A stretch of DNA of 64,000 nt from Chamaecrista fasciculata (Eukaryota > Streptophyta > Magnoliopsida > Fabales > Fabaceae), in contig QANZ01042550.1 of NCBI GenBank assembly GCA_003254925.1, positions 1 to 64,000 of the forward strand. Reading direction: 5' to 3'. A program made the position numbers and the translations under genes. Below are positions 44,236 through 56,789 of the stretch, one piece after another (position 1 is the first letter of the stretch; every line of letters starts with the position of its first letter). The notes beneath the pieces were generated by a model. The model searched no databases. It worked only from the letters and a program-made list of their open reading frames with translations, and had not been told where the DNA came from.

Positions 44236-45340
44236 ATATGTTTTAATAATAATATTATTGGTGGCTTTAATTTTTAAAATCGCATTATATTTTAATAAAG
44301 TTAGATTACTATAAATGCATAAATAATTTGTCATAAATAACATGTTTTTTTTATATAATTACTAATCTTTATTTTCTATCTATCAGCGTTGCATAATCAA
44401 AACTTGACTTTTAAGCATTATTAATTTTGAAGTTTTGACGGCTTCAGTTGATTATTATTGACTTTGCTGTTATTTAAAAATATAATTATTAATATATTTT
44501 CTACCTGGTGTTAATTGATTTTGGTTTCATATCTACGGATAGGTGGGTCTAAGGTATAGAAAAGATGGGTTGAACTGGTGAGTAGTTCTATGTACAGCAT
44601 TGGCAATTAAATAATGCAGTATGTAGTACTTATGGTGGGGTTGATTATGCTTTTCAATTCATTGCCTTTGTCCTTTTATGCCATGATGGTGTGTTTGTGG
44701 GGGAAAATGGGACCCTTACTGTACTATATATTGCCAATAATTAATGGAGGTAAAAAATATATGGAATGAGATGACATATCATATATATGGTCTCTCGCCA
44801 ATTTCAAAAGTAGTGTTTGCTCTTGAAGTTACGAATATCGATCCTTATATATATATATTTATCTGTGGGGTGTGTTTAAGTTGCGGCAATTTGGATCTTA
44901 ACAAAAGTATCCTTATATTTATCTATCGATATCTATGTGGGTTTCTTCAAGTTGGGGCTTATTGATTTCTTGGTTGTTTCGGTCTTGTGACGCCTTTTTC
45001 AGTTAAACTATTATAATAAATCTTATAAATATTAACTCAAATTATTAAGACTTAAATATAAAAAAATATTAAATACAATCATCAAATACGTAATAGTATC
45101 AATATAAAGTTCTTCAAAATAAGTTATTGTTACATAAATAGTTTAATTTGTCAACTAGATTTTTTAGTATCAAAATTCTTATGTTCTCATAATAAAACCC
45201 CATCTACATCAAATTTTCTTTTTTGAAGTGGTCAACTGACTTCTCTACATAGAGATTCACCACCATTTGTTAATATGGATAAATCATGAAATAAGCAGAT
45301 TTCTTTATAATTAAAGTCATTAGCTTATCCTAATTTGTTG
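44236..45340. repeat. Array block B, copy 2, with flanks
   Basis: 44505-44735 matches block B (GGTGTTAATTGATTTTGG, GTTTGTGGGGGAAAATGGGAC). 44750-44890 and 44990-45340 match 50937-51060 and 51250-51620 (GTAGTGTTTGCT, GTTGCGGCAATTTGGAT, GTCAACTGACTTCTCTACAT). No gene. Confidence 0.7.
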
Positions 45341-45560
45341 ATTTTAGGAGCAAGTTACACATGCTGTCTCGGCATTGTGAACATGAGAGGAGGGTGTAAG
45401 CTGATCATATGAAAGTGTTAGTTGGTTAGTTGATCTAGTTAGTTGTATTAGAGTGAAGCTTTCATATTGTGTATATATATAAAAACCAGTGATGTCACTT
45501 GTCAGTAATACATGAGCATTATGGTCCATTCATTCGCATCCAATTAATTTATTTGAAGTA
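45341..45560. repeat. Array block E, copy 1
   Basis: AGGAGCAAGTTACACA, TTGTGAACATGAGAGGAGGG, TATTGTGTATATATATA, then CACTTGTCAGTAATACATGA; near-identical to 51625-51860. The TATATATAAA with a downstream transcript-like segment could be a promoter relic, but no gene follows. Confidence 0.6.
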
Positions 45561-45655
45561 CTTAAGCTTAAACTGAAACTACCATATCTTCCATCTATCT
45601 ATCTATTTATGTGGGTGTCTTCAAGTTGGGACTTATTGGTTTTTGGATTGTTCCT

Positions 45656-45697
<42 letters not shown>

Positions 45698-46920
45698 GTA
45701 TTCTTTATTGGGCAATGTATACTATTAGGTGTATTGAGTACTGTTTTTACTTCTATTTAATTTGTCTCTTTGTTGGTCTTTCAGAAATCAGGTATTTTTT
45801 TTTCAAAAATACTTTTTACACGAAATAATCTTATTTGAAGCATATACAACATCTGGACACAAATTCTTTAAAGGTGAAGGGATTGTAAAAATTTAAATTT
45901 GTTAGCATTACTAAATGTAATTTTTGTTAATTAGCACAAAATATAGTTTTTAAGTTGGGACTTCTTAATTTTTTGGCAGTTTGCTTCTTATACCTATATG
46001 ACTATATCTATATCTATATATATATTACATAATTTTAGGACTTTTTAATAGTATTTTCCTTAAATCATATGCTAAATATTATTTTACATAAAATATATAC
46101 AAAATAAAGAGTAGTAAGACGAAGTTTTTTCGAGATGAACCTATGTGATTTTTCAACAATTTATTTTATTTTAAAATATCTCAAGAATTTCTTTTAGATT
46201 ATTTTAAAATAATTATGAAAAATGATTCTTCAAAATTATTTTTATTAACTTAATATATAATAAGAATAGTTTTAATTTTTAAAAATAATTGTATAATTGT
46301 ATAGTTTTTTATAATATATAGATAGATATTCTGTAGTGGACAATATTATCATCAAGTGCTTTGAGGGTTACTATTACTTCTATTTGTGTATTGGGTTGGT
46401 CCTTCAAAAAAATCCCACATCTTCTTGAAACTCTCATATTATGCACTAAAATTCACATATGTAGGTCTTCTGAAGTGAAGAGATCCTAAAAATGTAAACT
46501 CTTTTTGGCGTTACTTAATGTAAATTCATAGTAGTATATAGAAAATATAATTTTTAACAGAAGGAAACACAATTTATTAAACAATACATGATGATATTTA
46601 ACGAACACAATATTGAAACTTAGAAGTCCGAAACAAATGTTTAGAGATATGCATTACATTCAATATGAATTTAATTACCATGTTCAAGCTATATCTTTTT
46701 AAAATCACGCATAAGGACAAAAGGAAAAAATAGAGTTCAATATTCTTTTGTCGTACGTTTGAATCAGTTTAGGTCCATTAGAAATTATGGAGTAATTGTA
46801 CCCGAAAAAAAAAATATGGAGTAATAGGTCAAATAGTGCAAATCCTTACATTGAAGGGAATTTTATTCTAACTAGCTCCACTTTAATTTTCACTATTGAC
46901 TTTCATTTATCCATATATAT
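45561..46920. repeat. Array block F, copy 1
   Basis: Matches 60470-61825 in order: GTGGGTGTCTTCAAGTTGGG, TTTTTGGATTGTTCCTTTTC, CAATGTATACT, AGGTGTATTGAGTACTG, ACAGAAGGAAACACAATTTA. It includes a (TA)n tract at 45660-45692. No gene. Confidence 0.75.
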
Positions 46921-46927
46921 ATATATA

Positions 46928-47280
46928 CCAAATTATACTTTTAGTTCTATATCTTTTATTAGGTCTCCATTTAGTCATGTATCTTTCTTTATTGCACTTT
47001 TGGTTTCATGTTTTGGTCAGGTGCAAAATTGATTTCATTTATTTTTTCTCATATATTTGCAAAAAGTTTCACTTTAGTCTTATAATGTGAAACTTTTTAC
47101 AAAAATATGAGACCAATTCTGCAACTCAGCCAAAAAATATGAGACAAAAAATGCAACAAAAAGAGATATGGGACCCAATTGAGACCTAAGCAAAAGACAT
47201 TAGACTAAAAGTACAAAAAAAAAATACAAGATCAAATTGAGACTTGAGGAAAAAATAAGATCAAAAAGTACATTTTGACC
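46928..47280. mobile_element. Foldback MITE shared by both block-F copies
   Basis: Self-complementary, with TTTCACTTTAGTCTTATAAT near the centre. Outer arms read CCAAATTATACTTTTAG at the left and GATCAAAAAGTACATTTTG at the right. The same element sits at 61831-62182, so it inserted before that duplication. Confidence 0.7.
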
Positions 47281-47358
47281 TATATATATATACCATTATA
47301 TATAACTTTTGAGATCTTATATACATCTCTTTCGAAATTATGAATAATTTAATTTATA

Positions 47359-48012
47359 GGCTAAATATTCAAATTGGTCCCAAAATATAGGGTAGATTTC
47401 AAATTGATTTTAAATATTTCATTTGATTAAATTAGTCCTACATATTTCTATAATTTTTCATCATATATATCTTTCTTGTTTCAATTTCAAAAGTGAGGGG
47501 TGTTAAGCTACAAGTTGTTTTTGACAAATCATTTTTTTATCCCGTTGATGTAGTTAGTAAATGAGGTTAATTTAAGTCTTGAAAGTAAGTCGCTCATTTC
47601 ACAGTTTAATAAGTAAAATTGTCAATAATTTTCTCGTTTCAAATCCGAATGTAATGAGATTAGAAGTATTTGTTACTCATGAGGAGTTCTTTCTCTATCC
47701 AATTGAAACAGTCGACAAATAAGGTCTAACCGCGCTTTGAAAGTGGGTATGACACTAAAAGTGAAAAATCATGGAAATTCACATTCAATGTGTTATTTTA
47801 CATTATTTTTTACGATATCAATAAGGTAGAGAAAGAACTTCTTAAGAGTAATACACAATTTCAAACTTCTCATGTTCAGACTTAAAATAAGAAAAATATG
47901 ACAACTTTACTCGTTTAACCGTAAAATAAATTAAACGCCCACTTTCAAAAATTGATTTAACTTTGTTTATTAATGACCTTAATTTAATAGAAAGATCACT
48001 TGTTAAAAAACA
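47359..48012. mobile_element. Foldback MITE, right end missing
   Basis: Starts GGCTAAATATTCAAATTGGT like the complete copy at 62259-63055. It stops near 48012 without the matching right end and passes directly into array block C. A deletion removed the right end and about 0.4 kb beyond it. Confidence 0.7.
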
Positions 48013-48545
48013 ACCAACATAACAACGTGATCTATCTAGTAAAAACCTTGAAATGGACAGGTACAACTTTCTTTTTTGGAGTGTATATTTAAGATATGGA
48101 CAGTTTTTATTTATTTTTTTATAATCAAAGGAAGAATACTGAAAGGGCTAGCCAAAAGGGCTAGTCACGGATAGTCTGATATTTGGTTTTTGGTGACTTT
48201 GACTTTTTTTTATGTAAACAAATACCGAAAAGAGTGAACGTAACATGTATTTCAGCCATGAATGCTAATGTCCAAAAAACATGAAACTACAAAACTTGTA
48301 ACACTCAGAGAAAATATTTACAAAAAAAAAAAGAAAGAAGTTTAAGATATTTAACATATTATCTATCTATCATATGACCTTTCTTTGTTTTTTTTTTCTT
48401 TTTTCTTGCCCAATCACGTCTTTTATGGATTTTATTTATTAATGTCACAATAAAACAATTATTTATGTATATATATATAACTCGTCAAATCCAACGAAAC
48501 ATTTTTTATTTGAAAAGTACAGACATTGTGTGAGAACTACTCCTT
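48013..48545. repeat. Array block C, copy 2
   Basis: Matches 63478-64000 (GATCTATCTAGTAAAAACCT, GAGTGAACGTAACATGTATT, TTGCCCAATCACGT) and, less closely, 29115-29815. No gene. Confidence 0.75.
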
Positions 48546-49157
48546 ATGATTCTATATATTTGATGTTTAAGGTAAATACACACAGATCAAAAACATGATT
48601 AGTTCACTTAAAATGAAGAGAAAAATGAGAAAAAACTAAACTATCTCTATTAAATTACTTGGAAAATGTTTATTCATTTATGACTCTATTATATTTAATA
48701 GGATAGAATGGTAAAAAAATAGTTAATGTTCTCTTGAATTTATAAAACATCAAATATTTTAAATTAAAAAAAATTCTCCAAAATATCAGATATTCAAAAC
48801 CGGAAAAAGTATATTATTATAAAATGAAACTAGTACTTTCACATGTAACTCTTTGGTTGATCAAGCTCTCAACAAAAGTAATAAGTATAAGTTTTTATTA
48901 GAAGAGTCACGTATACATCCTAAAAATTAATTATTGAAATTGGAGAGTCCGAAATCTTATAACTTACCTTTCACTCAGCATCCTCTTTAATGTGAGACTC
49001 CTTAGATATTCATCCATCAAAGTTGAGCAATTGAAGAGTAGGAGATCTTTTCTTTTCTCACACATCCTATGTATATTGGATGCTTTCTCTAGATCGTTGA
49101 GCACGTTGGCTTCTTAATTGAGTCAAACAAGCATATAAACAAGTAAATTTTGTTCAA

Positions 49158-49199
<42 letters not shown>

Positions 49200-49680
49200 G
49201 CAATATATATATATTATTCCCTGATATTCTAGAAAAATCTATGCAGATACCTGCAAGCACAAACATATCAAATTATACAACAAGGGCACTACACGTACGC
49301 ATGTCATAATAATGTTAGAAAATTCCAAAAATTTCAGCATCGTAGGGGCTTGTGCTACTCAAAGAAACTTGAACAAGTCTTGGTTGAACGTAACATATGG
49401 CTGAGATTCAATCTGTGCATATAGAGATCTAAGTTCATAATTCCATCTTCATCTTGGTGAATGTAGAGAAATAAAACCTTTACTACACGCTGCAAAATTT
49501 TCAACAATCATATATATCATATATATATATATATGTATATGTATATGTACGACGTTGAGTTGAAGTTAGATTTTCATAGTTGGTTCTATTATTTATATAT
49601 GCATGACATGAATGAGAAGTACAAATTCAGGATAAATTCTTAATTTTTCCCGAAAGATATATACATATACCTGTGTTTGT
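48546..49680. repeat. Array block D and downstream flank of relic 3
   Basis: 48890-49157 matches 32795-33033. An AAT tract is at 49158-49198. 49205-49260 matches 33670-33725 (TCCCTGATAT, CTATGCAGATACCTGCA). 49340-49560 matches the 3' flank of the intact genes (GAACGTAACATATGGCTGAG, TCAATCTGTGCATATAGA). No gene. Confidence 0.7.
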
Positions 49681-50200
49681 GATGAATATTTGAAGCCTGA
49701 ATAATTGAGAGTCTGAGGTGTACATCAAGCTTAAGTGATTCTTGTGGGATAAGCCAAAAGGATCCTTGAGGAGGATGAAAGAACAGTCATAACAAGCAAG
49801 GAAGAAGTAGAAGCAAGTGGACTCTCTAATTCACAATCTTCTGAGACTCTTTTGTGTACGTTTTGATGACTCTGTAATGTTTGAGAAAATTCTCAGCTCT
49901 TCAAGCATTATGGGGTCATCAGAACGCACACAAAAGATTGAGGAACAAAAGATTGAGAATTAATGAGAAACTACTTCTACTTTTTCCGTGCTCGTATGAC
50001 AGTTCTTTCATCTTCCACGATGATCATTTTGTTGCTTTATTCCAAATCCACAAAATTTTTGGGGTTTAAAAGAACTTCAAACTTGAAGAGGATAAGTTCA
50101 ACTTTCTGGAAGAGGATAAGTTCAACCTCTTTTTCTTTTTTTTTTTTCCAATTTTCATGAATCCTTTTTGAAGGATGTGACATTATATTGGATGTTTATT
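49681..50200. pseudogene. Zinc-finger gene relic 3: head-to-head inverted repeat
   Basis: 49705-49745 retains the minus-strand C-terminus. 49757-49815 reads on the plus strand as the N-terminus (EEDERTVITSKEEVEAS). 49836-49893 is the finger on the minus strand (TTTTGTGTACGTTTTGATGA). From 49899 the finger reads on the plus strand (TTCAAGCATTATGGGGTCAT), and to 50030 an inverted N-terminus follows. The two arms (about 135 bp each) are complementary over most of their length, with a loop under 10 bases. The promoter palindrome ATCCTTTTTGAAGGAT is exact at 50161-50176. It cannot encode a finger protein; it could give a hairpin RNA. Confidence 0.8.
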
Positions 50201-50696
50201 TTTTTTAAAGGATTCATGTCATAAATTAAAGGATTAATGCTTTTTGATATAATTACTAATCTTTATTTTCTATCTATCAGTTGCATAATCAAAACTTCAA
50301 AATTCATCAAATACAAGTCAATATATATGATGACGCCACAATATATTATTAACGTACTATAAACATGACTTTTCAGCATTATTAATTTGGTGACTTGGTT
50401 TGATTTATTCAGATAGAAACCAGTGATTTAGTAGAGAAATTGGTTTAATTTAAGTAATTTTTTTTAATCCTTCTATATGATCAACTCAAGATTGACTAGC
50501 TAGTTGAATTTTGTTTGATAGATCTAGTGGAACCATTGACCTGCAAATATGTCATTTAGGAAAAAAATACATCTTGTTTTTAATAAATTACACGTACGTA
50601 GTACGTATGAGTTCAATATTTAATTAACTACTTAACAATATTGTGATTATGGGTGGACTTAATTAACATCAAGTATATAATTGAATTAGAAATATT
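50201..50696. repeat. Upstream flank of relic 3 (array repeat)
   Basis: Matches 34600-35070, the flank of relic 1. Here it is not interrupted at the site where the LINE inserted in the other copy ('aacaatattgtgattatggg' versus the LINE target). No gene. Confidence 0.7.
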
Positions 50697-51892
50697 ATTG
50701 ACACTGGTGTTAATTGATTTTGGTGTCATATCTAGGGATAGGTGGGTCTAAAGTGTGGAAAAGATGGGTTGAACTGATGAGTAGTTCTATGTACTGCATA
50801 GGCAATTAAATAATGCAGTAGTACTTCTGGTGGGTTTGATTAATCTTTTCAATTCATTGCCTTTGTCCTTTTATACCATGATGGTGTGTTTGTGGGGAAA
50901 GTGGGACCTTTACTGTACTATATTGCCAATAATGGAGGTAAAAAAATATGGAATCAGATGGCATATCATATATATGGTCTCTCGCCAATTTCAAAAGTAG
51001 TGTTTGCTATTGAAGTTACAAATATCGATCCTTATATATATTTATCTGTGCGGTGTGTTTAAGTTGCGGCAATTTGGATTCTCTATAATACTTAAGGAGT
51101 ATAGTATTGAAAGAGATAAGAATAGACTACAGAGAAAAAGTGTCAGTGGAACCCACTTTTTTTTTTACTTGTTCTTTTCTCTCTTTGCACTTCACCTATA
51201 ATATAATGCACTATAAAAGATTCAAATTAAAGCTCAGGTTTATTAATTTCTTGGTTGTTCAGTCTTATAGTTAAGGTCTTTTTCGGTTAAACTATTATAA
51301 TAAATCATAAATATTAACTCAAATTATTAAGATTTAAATATAAAAAAATGTTTAAATATAATCATCAAATACATAATAGAATCAATATAAAGTTTTGCAA
51401 AATAATTATTGTGACATAAATAGTTTAATTTGTCAACTAGATTTTTTAATATCAAAATTCTTATATTCTCATAATAAAACTCCATCTACATCAATTTTTT
51501 TTTCGAAGTGGTCAACTGACCTCTCTACATAGAGATTCACCATCTGTTAATATGGATAAATCATAAAATAAGCAGATTTCTTTATAATTAAAGTCATTAG
51601 CTTATCCTAATTTGTTGGTATTAGGAGCAAGTTACACAAGCTGTCTTGGCATTGTGAACATGAGAGGAGGGTGTAAGACTGTAAGCTGATCATATGAAAG
51701 TGTAGTTGGTTAGTTCTATCTGACATAGTTAGTTAGTTAGTTAGTTGTATTAGACTGAAGCTTTCATATTGTGTATATATATATATATATAAAGCAGTTC
51801 AGATGTCACTTGTCAGTAATACATGAGCATTATTGTCCATTCATTCTCATCCAATTTAATTTATCTGAAATACTTGAGCTTAAACTGAAAAT
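50697..51892. repeat. Array blocks B and E, copies 3 and 2
   Basis: Block B at 50697-50960, then the 51250-51620 segment, then block E at 51625-51860, in the same order as 44.5-45.56 kb. A TTAGTTAGTTAG microsatellite lies at about 51732. No gene. Confidence 0.7.
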
Positions 51893-52030
51893 ACTTAGCG
51901 TTTACTTCAAGCATTCATATTCATTGCCACCATGATAATTGGTCTACTTTAATTTGTCGATGATCATAGCAGCTCGTTTTGCCATGGACTCCCAATTCAG
52001 ATTATTGCTTGTCTATTATTGAGAAACATA
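51893..52030. repeat. Copy of the homeodomain gene's 3' flank
   Basis: CAAGCATTCATATTCATTGC, CACCATGATAATTGGTCTAC and GCTCGTTTTGCCATGGACT match 21260-21400. The duplicated unit therefore once began just past the homeodomain gene. Confidence 0.75.
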
Positions 52031-53215
52031 TATATGACATATTTTGTGGGGTTAATTATTTTCTTTCACCTCCTACCAAAATACATATCTAAAGGGTACC
52101 CAAAGTTTTTGTCTTGTGGGTTTGTGTCTTGGTATGGGTCCAAAATAATAGTAAATATGATTTAAATATATAAATATATATATATATATAAAAAAGTATA
52201 ATATTTCTAAACTTTATGCGATGAAAAAATATAAAATAATAAAAATGAGATGTTAAATATTTCATCTAAATATTGAAGTAAATAAGTAATAATAGTATAT
52301 ATATCTGTATTTATGATTTTTCTTTTTACTTTTACTAGTTATAAATGTAAAAAAAATCAATTAAAATAAATTTAATGCTAATAAAAAACAAATTATTTTA
52401 ATTTTTTTCAGATCCAAATACGAGTTTAGAGATTATACTAAATGTAAATTAAAGTCTGAGAATGAGTATTGCTTCAATACTAGATTTATTAGTACATACC
52501 TTATCCATGTTCATTCCTAGCTAGCTCCTATATATGTTGTTTTTGGGCCCTAAGAAGGAATGGGAAGATCAAACTTCAGCGTTGCTTTGCTCTATTCTCT
52601 CAGTAATTGGAACTGCTGAAAAGAATAAGATGGAATTGGTGGTTTATATATGAAAGCTTTTATGTATGTATACCTTCCTAAATTTTTCTTGGAACTTGCA
52701 TGCATTGAAAATTAAAAGATCAAATAATAAGTTTTTACTTTTTTTAAATTTTATCTACTATTTTCTCTCTCACATTATCTATACAGTTAGCAATTATCAA
52801 GTTTCACATGTTTTTTTTTTTAATTTTTAAATTAATTACTTTTGACCAATCAAAAAGATCCTCAAATATATAATATAGTATATCTATATAGATATATGTA
52901 TGACTAAGATTGGTTTTTTCCTCCTCCTAATTAGCTTGACTGAGGATCAATGGTATATGAGAGTATTTACGTAGCAGGAACGAAGGAAGTTCAGGGATCA
53001 AATTAAAGTATATATATATATATATATATTTCAGTTTTAAAGCTTTTTAGTTTAGTATATGGGAACAACTACTAGACTTGATCAATATATATATATATAT
53101 ATATACATAATAACATATCCACATGAAAGAGATCTCGAGCGATTTTATTCTTCCACACAACTATGTAGGGCTCAACTTTTTTTTTTGTCATGAGCTCCTC
53201 TTTTTAAATAAACAA
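52031..53215. other. AT-rich intergenic, no gene
   Basis: Several (TA)n tracts (52170-52190, 53010-53030, 53085-53105). No gene or element ends seen. Confidence 0.5.
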
Positions 53216-53613
53216 GGTCAAATACTCATTTTGGTCCTCAAATTATGGGATAAATTGTGTTTTGGTCATAAAATTATTTTTTGTTCCATTTTGATAATCA
53301 AAATTTCATATTTATTCCATTTTAATCTCCAATGACAATTGAGATAAATTATTTTTTTCTCATGTGTTATAAGTGAATTGATAAAAAGAGAAAGAATTTT
53401 TTTTAGTCATAAATTGGAGATAAAAAAAATCAACCACAATATTTTTTTCTAATTTTTTCTCTTTAACTCACTTATTATGATACGTATGAGAGATAAATGA
53501 TCGATCTCGACTGTTCAGATTACAAATAACGATAAAAAATCATATGAAATCATATTTTGGGGACCAAAATGAAACTTACCTTACATTTTGAGGACAAAAA
53601 TGAGCATTTGACC
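53216..53613. mobile_element. Foldback MITE, MULE-like
   Basis: The ends are GGTCAAATACTCATTTTGGT and the complement of GGTCAAATGCTCATTTTTGT. The flanks AATAAACAA and AATAAATAA form a 9-bp duplication with one mismatch (53207-53215 and 53614-53622). Non-coding, 398 bp. Confidence 0.8.
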
Positions 53614-53622
53614 AATAAATAA

Positions 53623-55860
53623 TTAAGGAGAGCTAGAAAGCAACATGTATAGGGCTTGAGCTCTCGCTGTAGAATTGCCTTAAGTAAATTATGACCTTTC
53701 ACTTTTCTTGATTTGATTAGATAAAGAAAACTATTTAAACTTTTTAGTTCTCACGACTGTATTATATATAGATGGGAAATGAAGTCAAACTTTTGATAAT
53801 TTTTCGAAAAAAAGTGAAAACTAAGGAAAAACAAAGAATTACAAGAAAATCTAGCAAGGTTAAATCAACAAGATTATATTCCACTAGATCATGCTTAGCT
53901 TATTTGCTTGGTTCAGTCTCCTCCAAATCAACCCATATATGATAGGTCTGAAATAGTGGTCTCCCATACAATTAATATTGCTAGGTTTGTTTATTTTCTC
54001 CAAGTCTAAAAATTTACAATCATTGCTATTGTTTAGCATTGAGATTTAAGGCCTCTCATTATTAGTATATATATTTTTAGGGATTTCTCTAACTTATTCA
54101 AATATTTAAAAATAATATATATATATATATATTGTGTGTGTGTGTGTGTGCCAAAATGTATAGAATTTTATTGAATTTTGGTCAATATACAAAAAATCTT
54201 TTAACTCTGAAAAGTGATAAAAGACTCATGAACTTTTAATTTTCTATATTATATATATATATATATATAAACTCCATTAATTATTAAGTTTCTCATTAAA
54301 AAGTGAAGTTTCTTTTACATTTTACATTTATTAGGATTATTATGTATCATGAGGCTAAGCTCCATCAGGACTCAGCTATATTATTCCCTCTCTTATAAAG
54401 TTGTAATTTCTCATAATGTAATATTGTTCTTTTTTGTGTAACCCCTCCCTTTACTACTCCATTTTTGTTCATATTATTCAAACTTCCTTCTATAAATATA
54501 TTTGACACCATTGTGCTTAACATTTTGTAATAATGAAAGTAACTTGTTATATCTATGTTTAATTTGTATTCTTTAATAATTTTGTAGTTACTTTGTTGTG
54601 ACTTGTACGTGAAGTTACGTAAAAAAATTATCAGTTATTTTTTTTATTGTCCTTGACTTTCTTACTTATTTTGTCTCAAAATTATATAGTAAAACAAACA
54701 TTGGCATTATACTTTAACTAAAGAGTTAAATAATAATTTGTTATCCATTACTTCTTAATTATATTTATATATAATATGTATTACATCATTGAAATTAAAA
54801 AACTCAAAAAGCATTTTAATACAAAAGAAAAACACTAATTATATATATAATTAAAAAAAATAGTATATTTAGTTTCAAGCAATTTCATCAGAGGGAGGAT
54901 GGGAGGCATATATGTAATTTTAATTTGTTGGTTCATTTATTTTTAAATGTTATAACTCAGAAATAAGTTAATATATAAAATTATTATATATATATATGTA
55001 TATATAAATAGAAATCTTCAAGTTATTTTTTAAAACAAATTTACGAGTGAATTATGTGTTTAAAAATATAAAGAAATGAATTGACGACTAGCTAAAATCG
55101 CCTACCACATCACATAGAGGAACTGGGAAGGGGAAATTTTAGTTTATTATAAAAGAAATCTTAATTAATTAGTATCCTACAGAACATCCGATGGAGATCG
55201 AATAAAGACGTAAACTATGTCCCCTTCAATTAATTTAAATTATATAAATAAATCATTCAAAATTCTGTCATATATAATATTAATTATTAATTATTTTAAC
55301 ATACGAACCCAAGCTATTTTCTACTTATTTATTTTATTATCTAGATATGTTCATATTATAAGGAAGTTTTACAACAAGGTGTTTCAATAAAATTCAAACT
55401 TAAAATTTTATTTGTAAATAATGTTTTAATAATTAGTGGGTCTTAGTCGGTTTGCCATAATCAGTTACTTGACTCAGACTGATTCAGTGTTCAAATTAAT
55501 TAGTGGGTTGTAAATTTACTCATCGATCAGTTGAGTCTGCACGAGTATTTAAAAAAGAATTTAGTTTTTTCGAGAAAAATAAGAATTGGTTTAACTAACA
55601 CACTAAAGTTTAATGTGGTAGTTAACTGTAAAAATTTTTGTAGATTAATAATTTTGTCCTTGAAAAATTATAGATGCTTCAATTTAATCCATGAAAAATA
55701 AAATTATAAGATTTAACCTCTGGAAAATTCAATTACAACCATTTTGATCATTCTATTTAGATATTACTTCAAATTTAACTGTAATCATATTAGATTCATT
55801 ATTAAATTTTAGTTAGTTTTTTTAATAAAATGATTTTTTTTTCTAAAGCTTTGAATTGTA
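53623..55860. other. AT-rich intergenic, no gene
   Basis: Microsatellites (GT)n at about 54134-54150 and (TA)n at 54115 and 54250. No gene, RNA or element ends supported. Confidence 0.5.
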
Positions 55861-56195
55861 ATACGTGTATAAGGGCTACACTAAGAAACTAGAGCAATCT
55901 TGCGTGAACGTAATATATATATAGATGGCTGAGTTTCAATCTGTGCATATAGAAATCCGATGATGACACGCTGCAAATTAAAATCATATATATGTATATA
56001 TGATATGAGTATGACGTTGAGTTGAGAGGATCAGGAAATAAATTGGACTTTTAAGGTCGGTGATGAAAAGTACAAATTCTTAATTATTAACATCACTATA
56101 TATATATATATATATTATAGCTAGAAAATATATATTTCCTGAAAGATACATACATGTAACATTATATTCATGGTCATGCTTTGTCGTGGTTGAAT
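55861..56195. repeat. 3' flank of zinc-finger gene 2 (array repeat)
   Basis: Matches 23230-23520 (GGGCTACACT, TTGCGTGAACGTAATATAT, TGATGACACGCTGCAAAT, GAGTATGACGTTGAGTT). Shared 3' flank of both intact genes. Confidence 0.8.
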
Positions 56196-56789
56196 TCAAA
56201 GTGTGAGGTCTAAATCAAGCTTGAGCGATTCTTGTGATGATTGATTCTCATGAGCCATATTGATGAAAGGCCAAGCCCGTAGTGATGAAGAAGATGATGA
56301 TGATGCCATAATTCCAATCTGATCATGAAGTCTCACTGTAGCTATTGTAGGTGGAAGAAGTGAGCATGATGATGATATGAAGGATGGCTTGTGCACAAAT
56401 GAATGAGAATGCACACCAAGTGTTCGATGAAATGCCGGAAACCCCATTATTGGTTGTTGTATCTTCTTATGAGATTGGTTTCTTCTTCTGGCTTCTCCTT
56501 TTTCTCTTTTGTGAGCATTCTGATGACCCCCCAATGCTTGGGGAGTTAGGAATTTCCTCGTGCAGAAGTTGCAGGAGAAAATTTTTCTAGCTGAACAAGA
56601 ATCAGGTTTTGGTGATTGACAATAATATTGTGGACTATTACATCTACTATAACTACTAGTCTTTCCACTTCCTAAGCTCAGCTTCAAGTTTAAGTTGAAG
56701 CAATCTTCTGGGTTTTCATTTCCATTATTTGCTTCTACTTCTTCCTTGCTTGCCCTCACTATTATTCTTTTATTCTCCTCAATGCTCAT
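56196..56789 (-). CDS. Single-C2H2 zinc-finger repressor, ZFP3/ZFP4-like, copy 2
   Basis: An intronless 197-aa protein, close paralogue of the gene at 23524-24144. A C2H2 finger has C73, C76, H89 and H93, with QALGGHQNAHKREKGEARR identical to copy 1. EAR-type motifs are FNLNLKLSL near residue 31 and LDLDLTL at the C-terminus. RTLGVHSHSF and LHDQIGIM are conserved. The segment carrying WPGSFR in copy 1 is missing; here RAWPFINMAHENQSSQ leads straight to the C-terminal motif. The start MSIEE aligns with the second ATG of copy 1. The frame is intact and change is concentrated outside the finger and EAR motifs, so the gene is probably under selection. Expected to act in the nucleus as a repressor with partly redundant targets. 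Confidence 0.92.
   Translation of the reverse strand: MSIEENKRIIVRASKEEVEANNGNENPEDCFNLNLKLSLGSGKTSSYSRCNSPQYYCQSPKPDSCSARKIFSCNFCTRKFLTPQALGGHQNAHKREKGEARRRNQSHKKIQQPIMGFPAFHRTLGVHSHSFVHKPSFISSSCSLLPPTIATVRLHDQIGIMASSSSSSSLRAWPFINMAHENQSSQESLKLDLDLTL

Noticed and set aside
51893-52030. Possible remnant of the homeodomain gene
   Set aside because: The match is only to the gene's 3' flank; no exon sequence is present.
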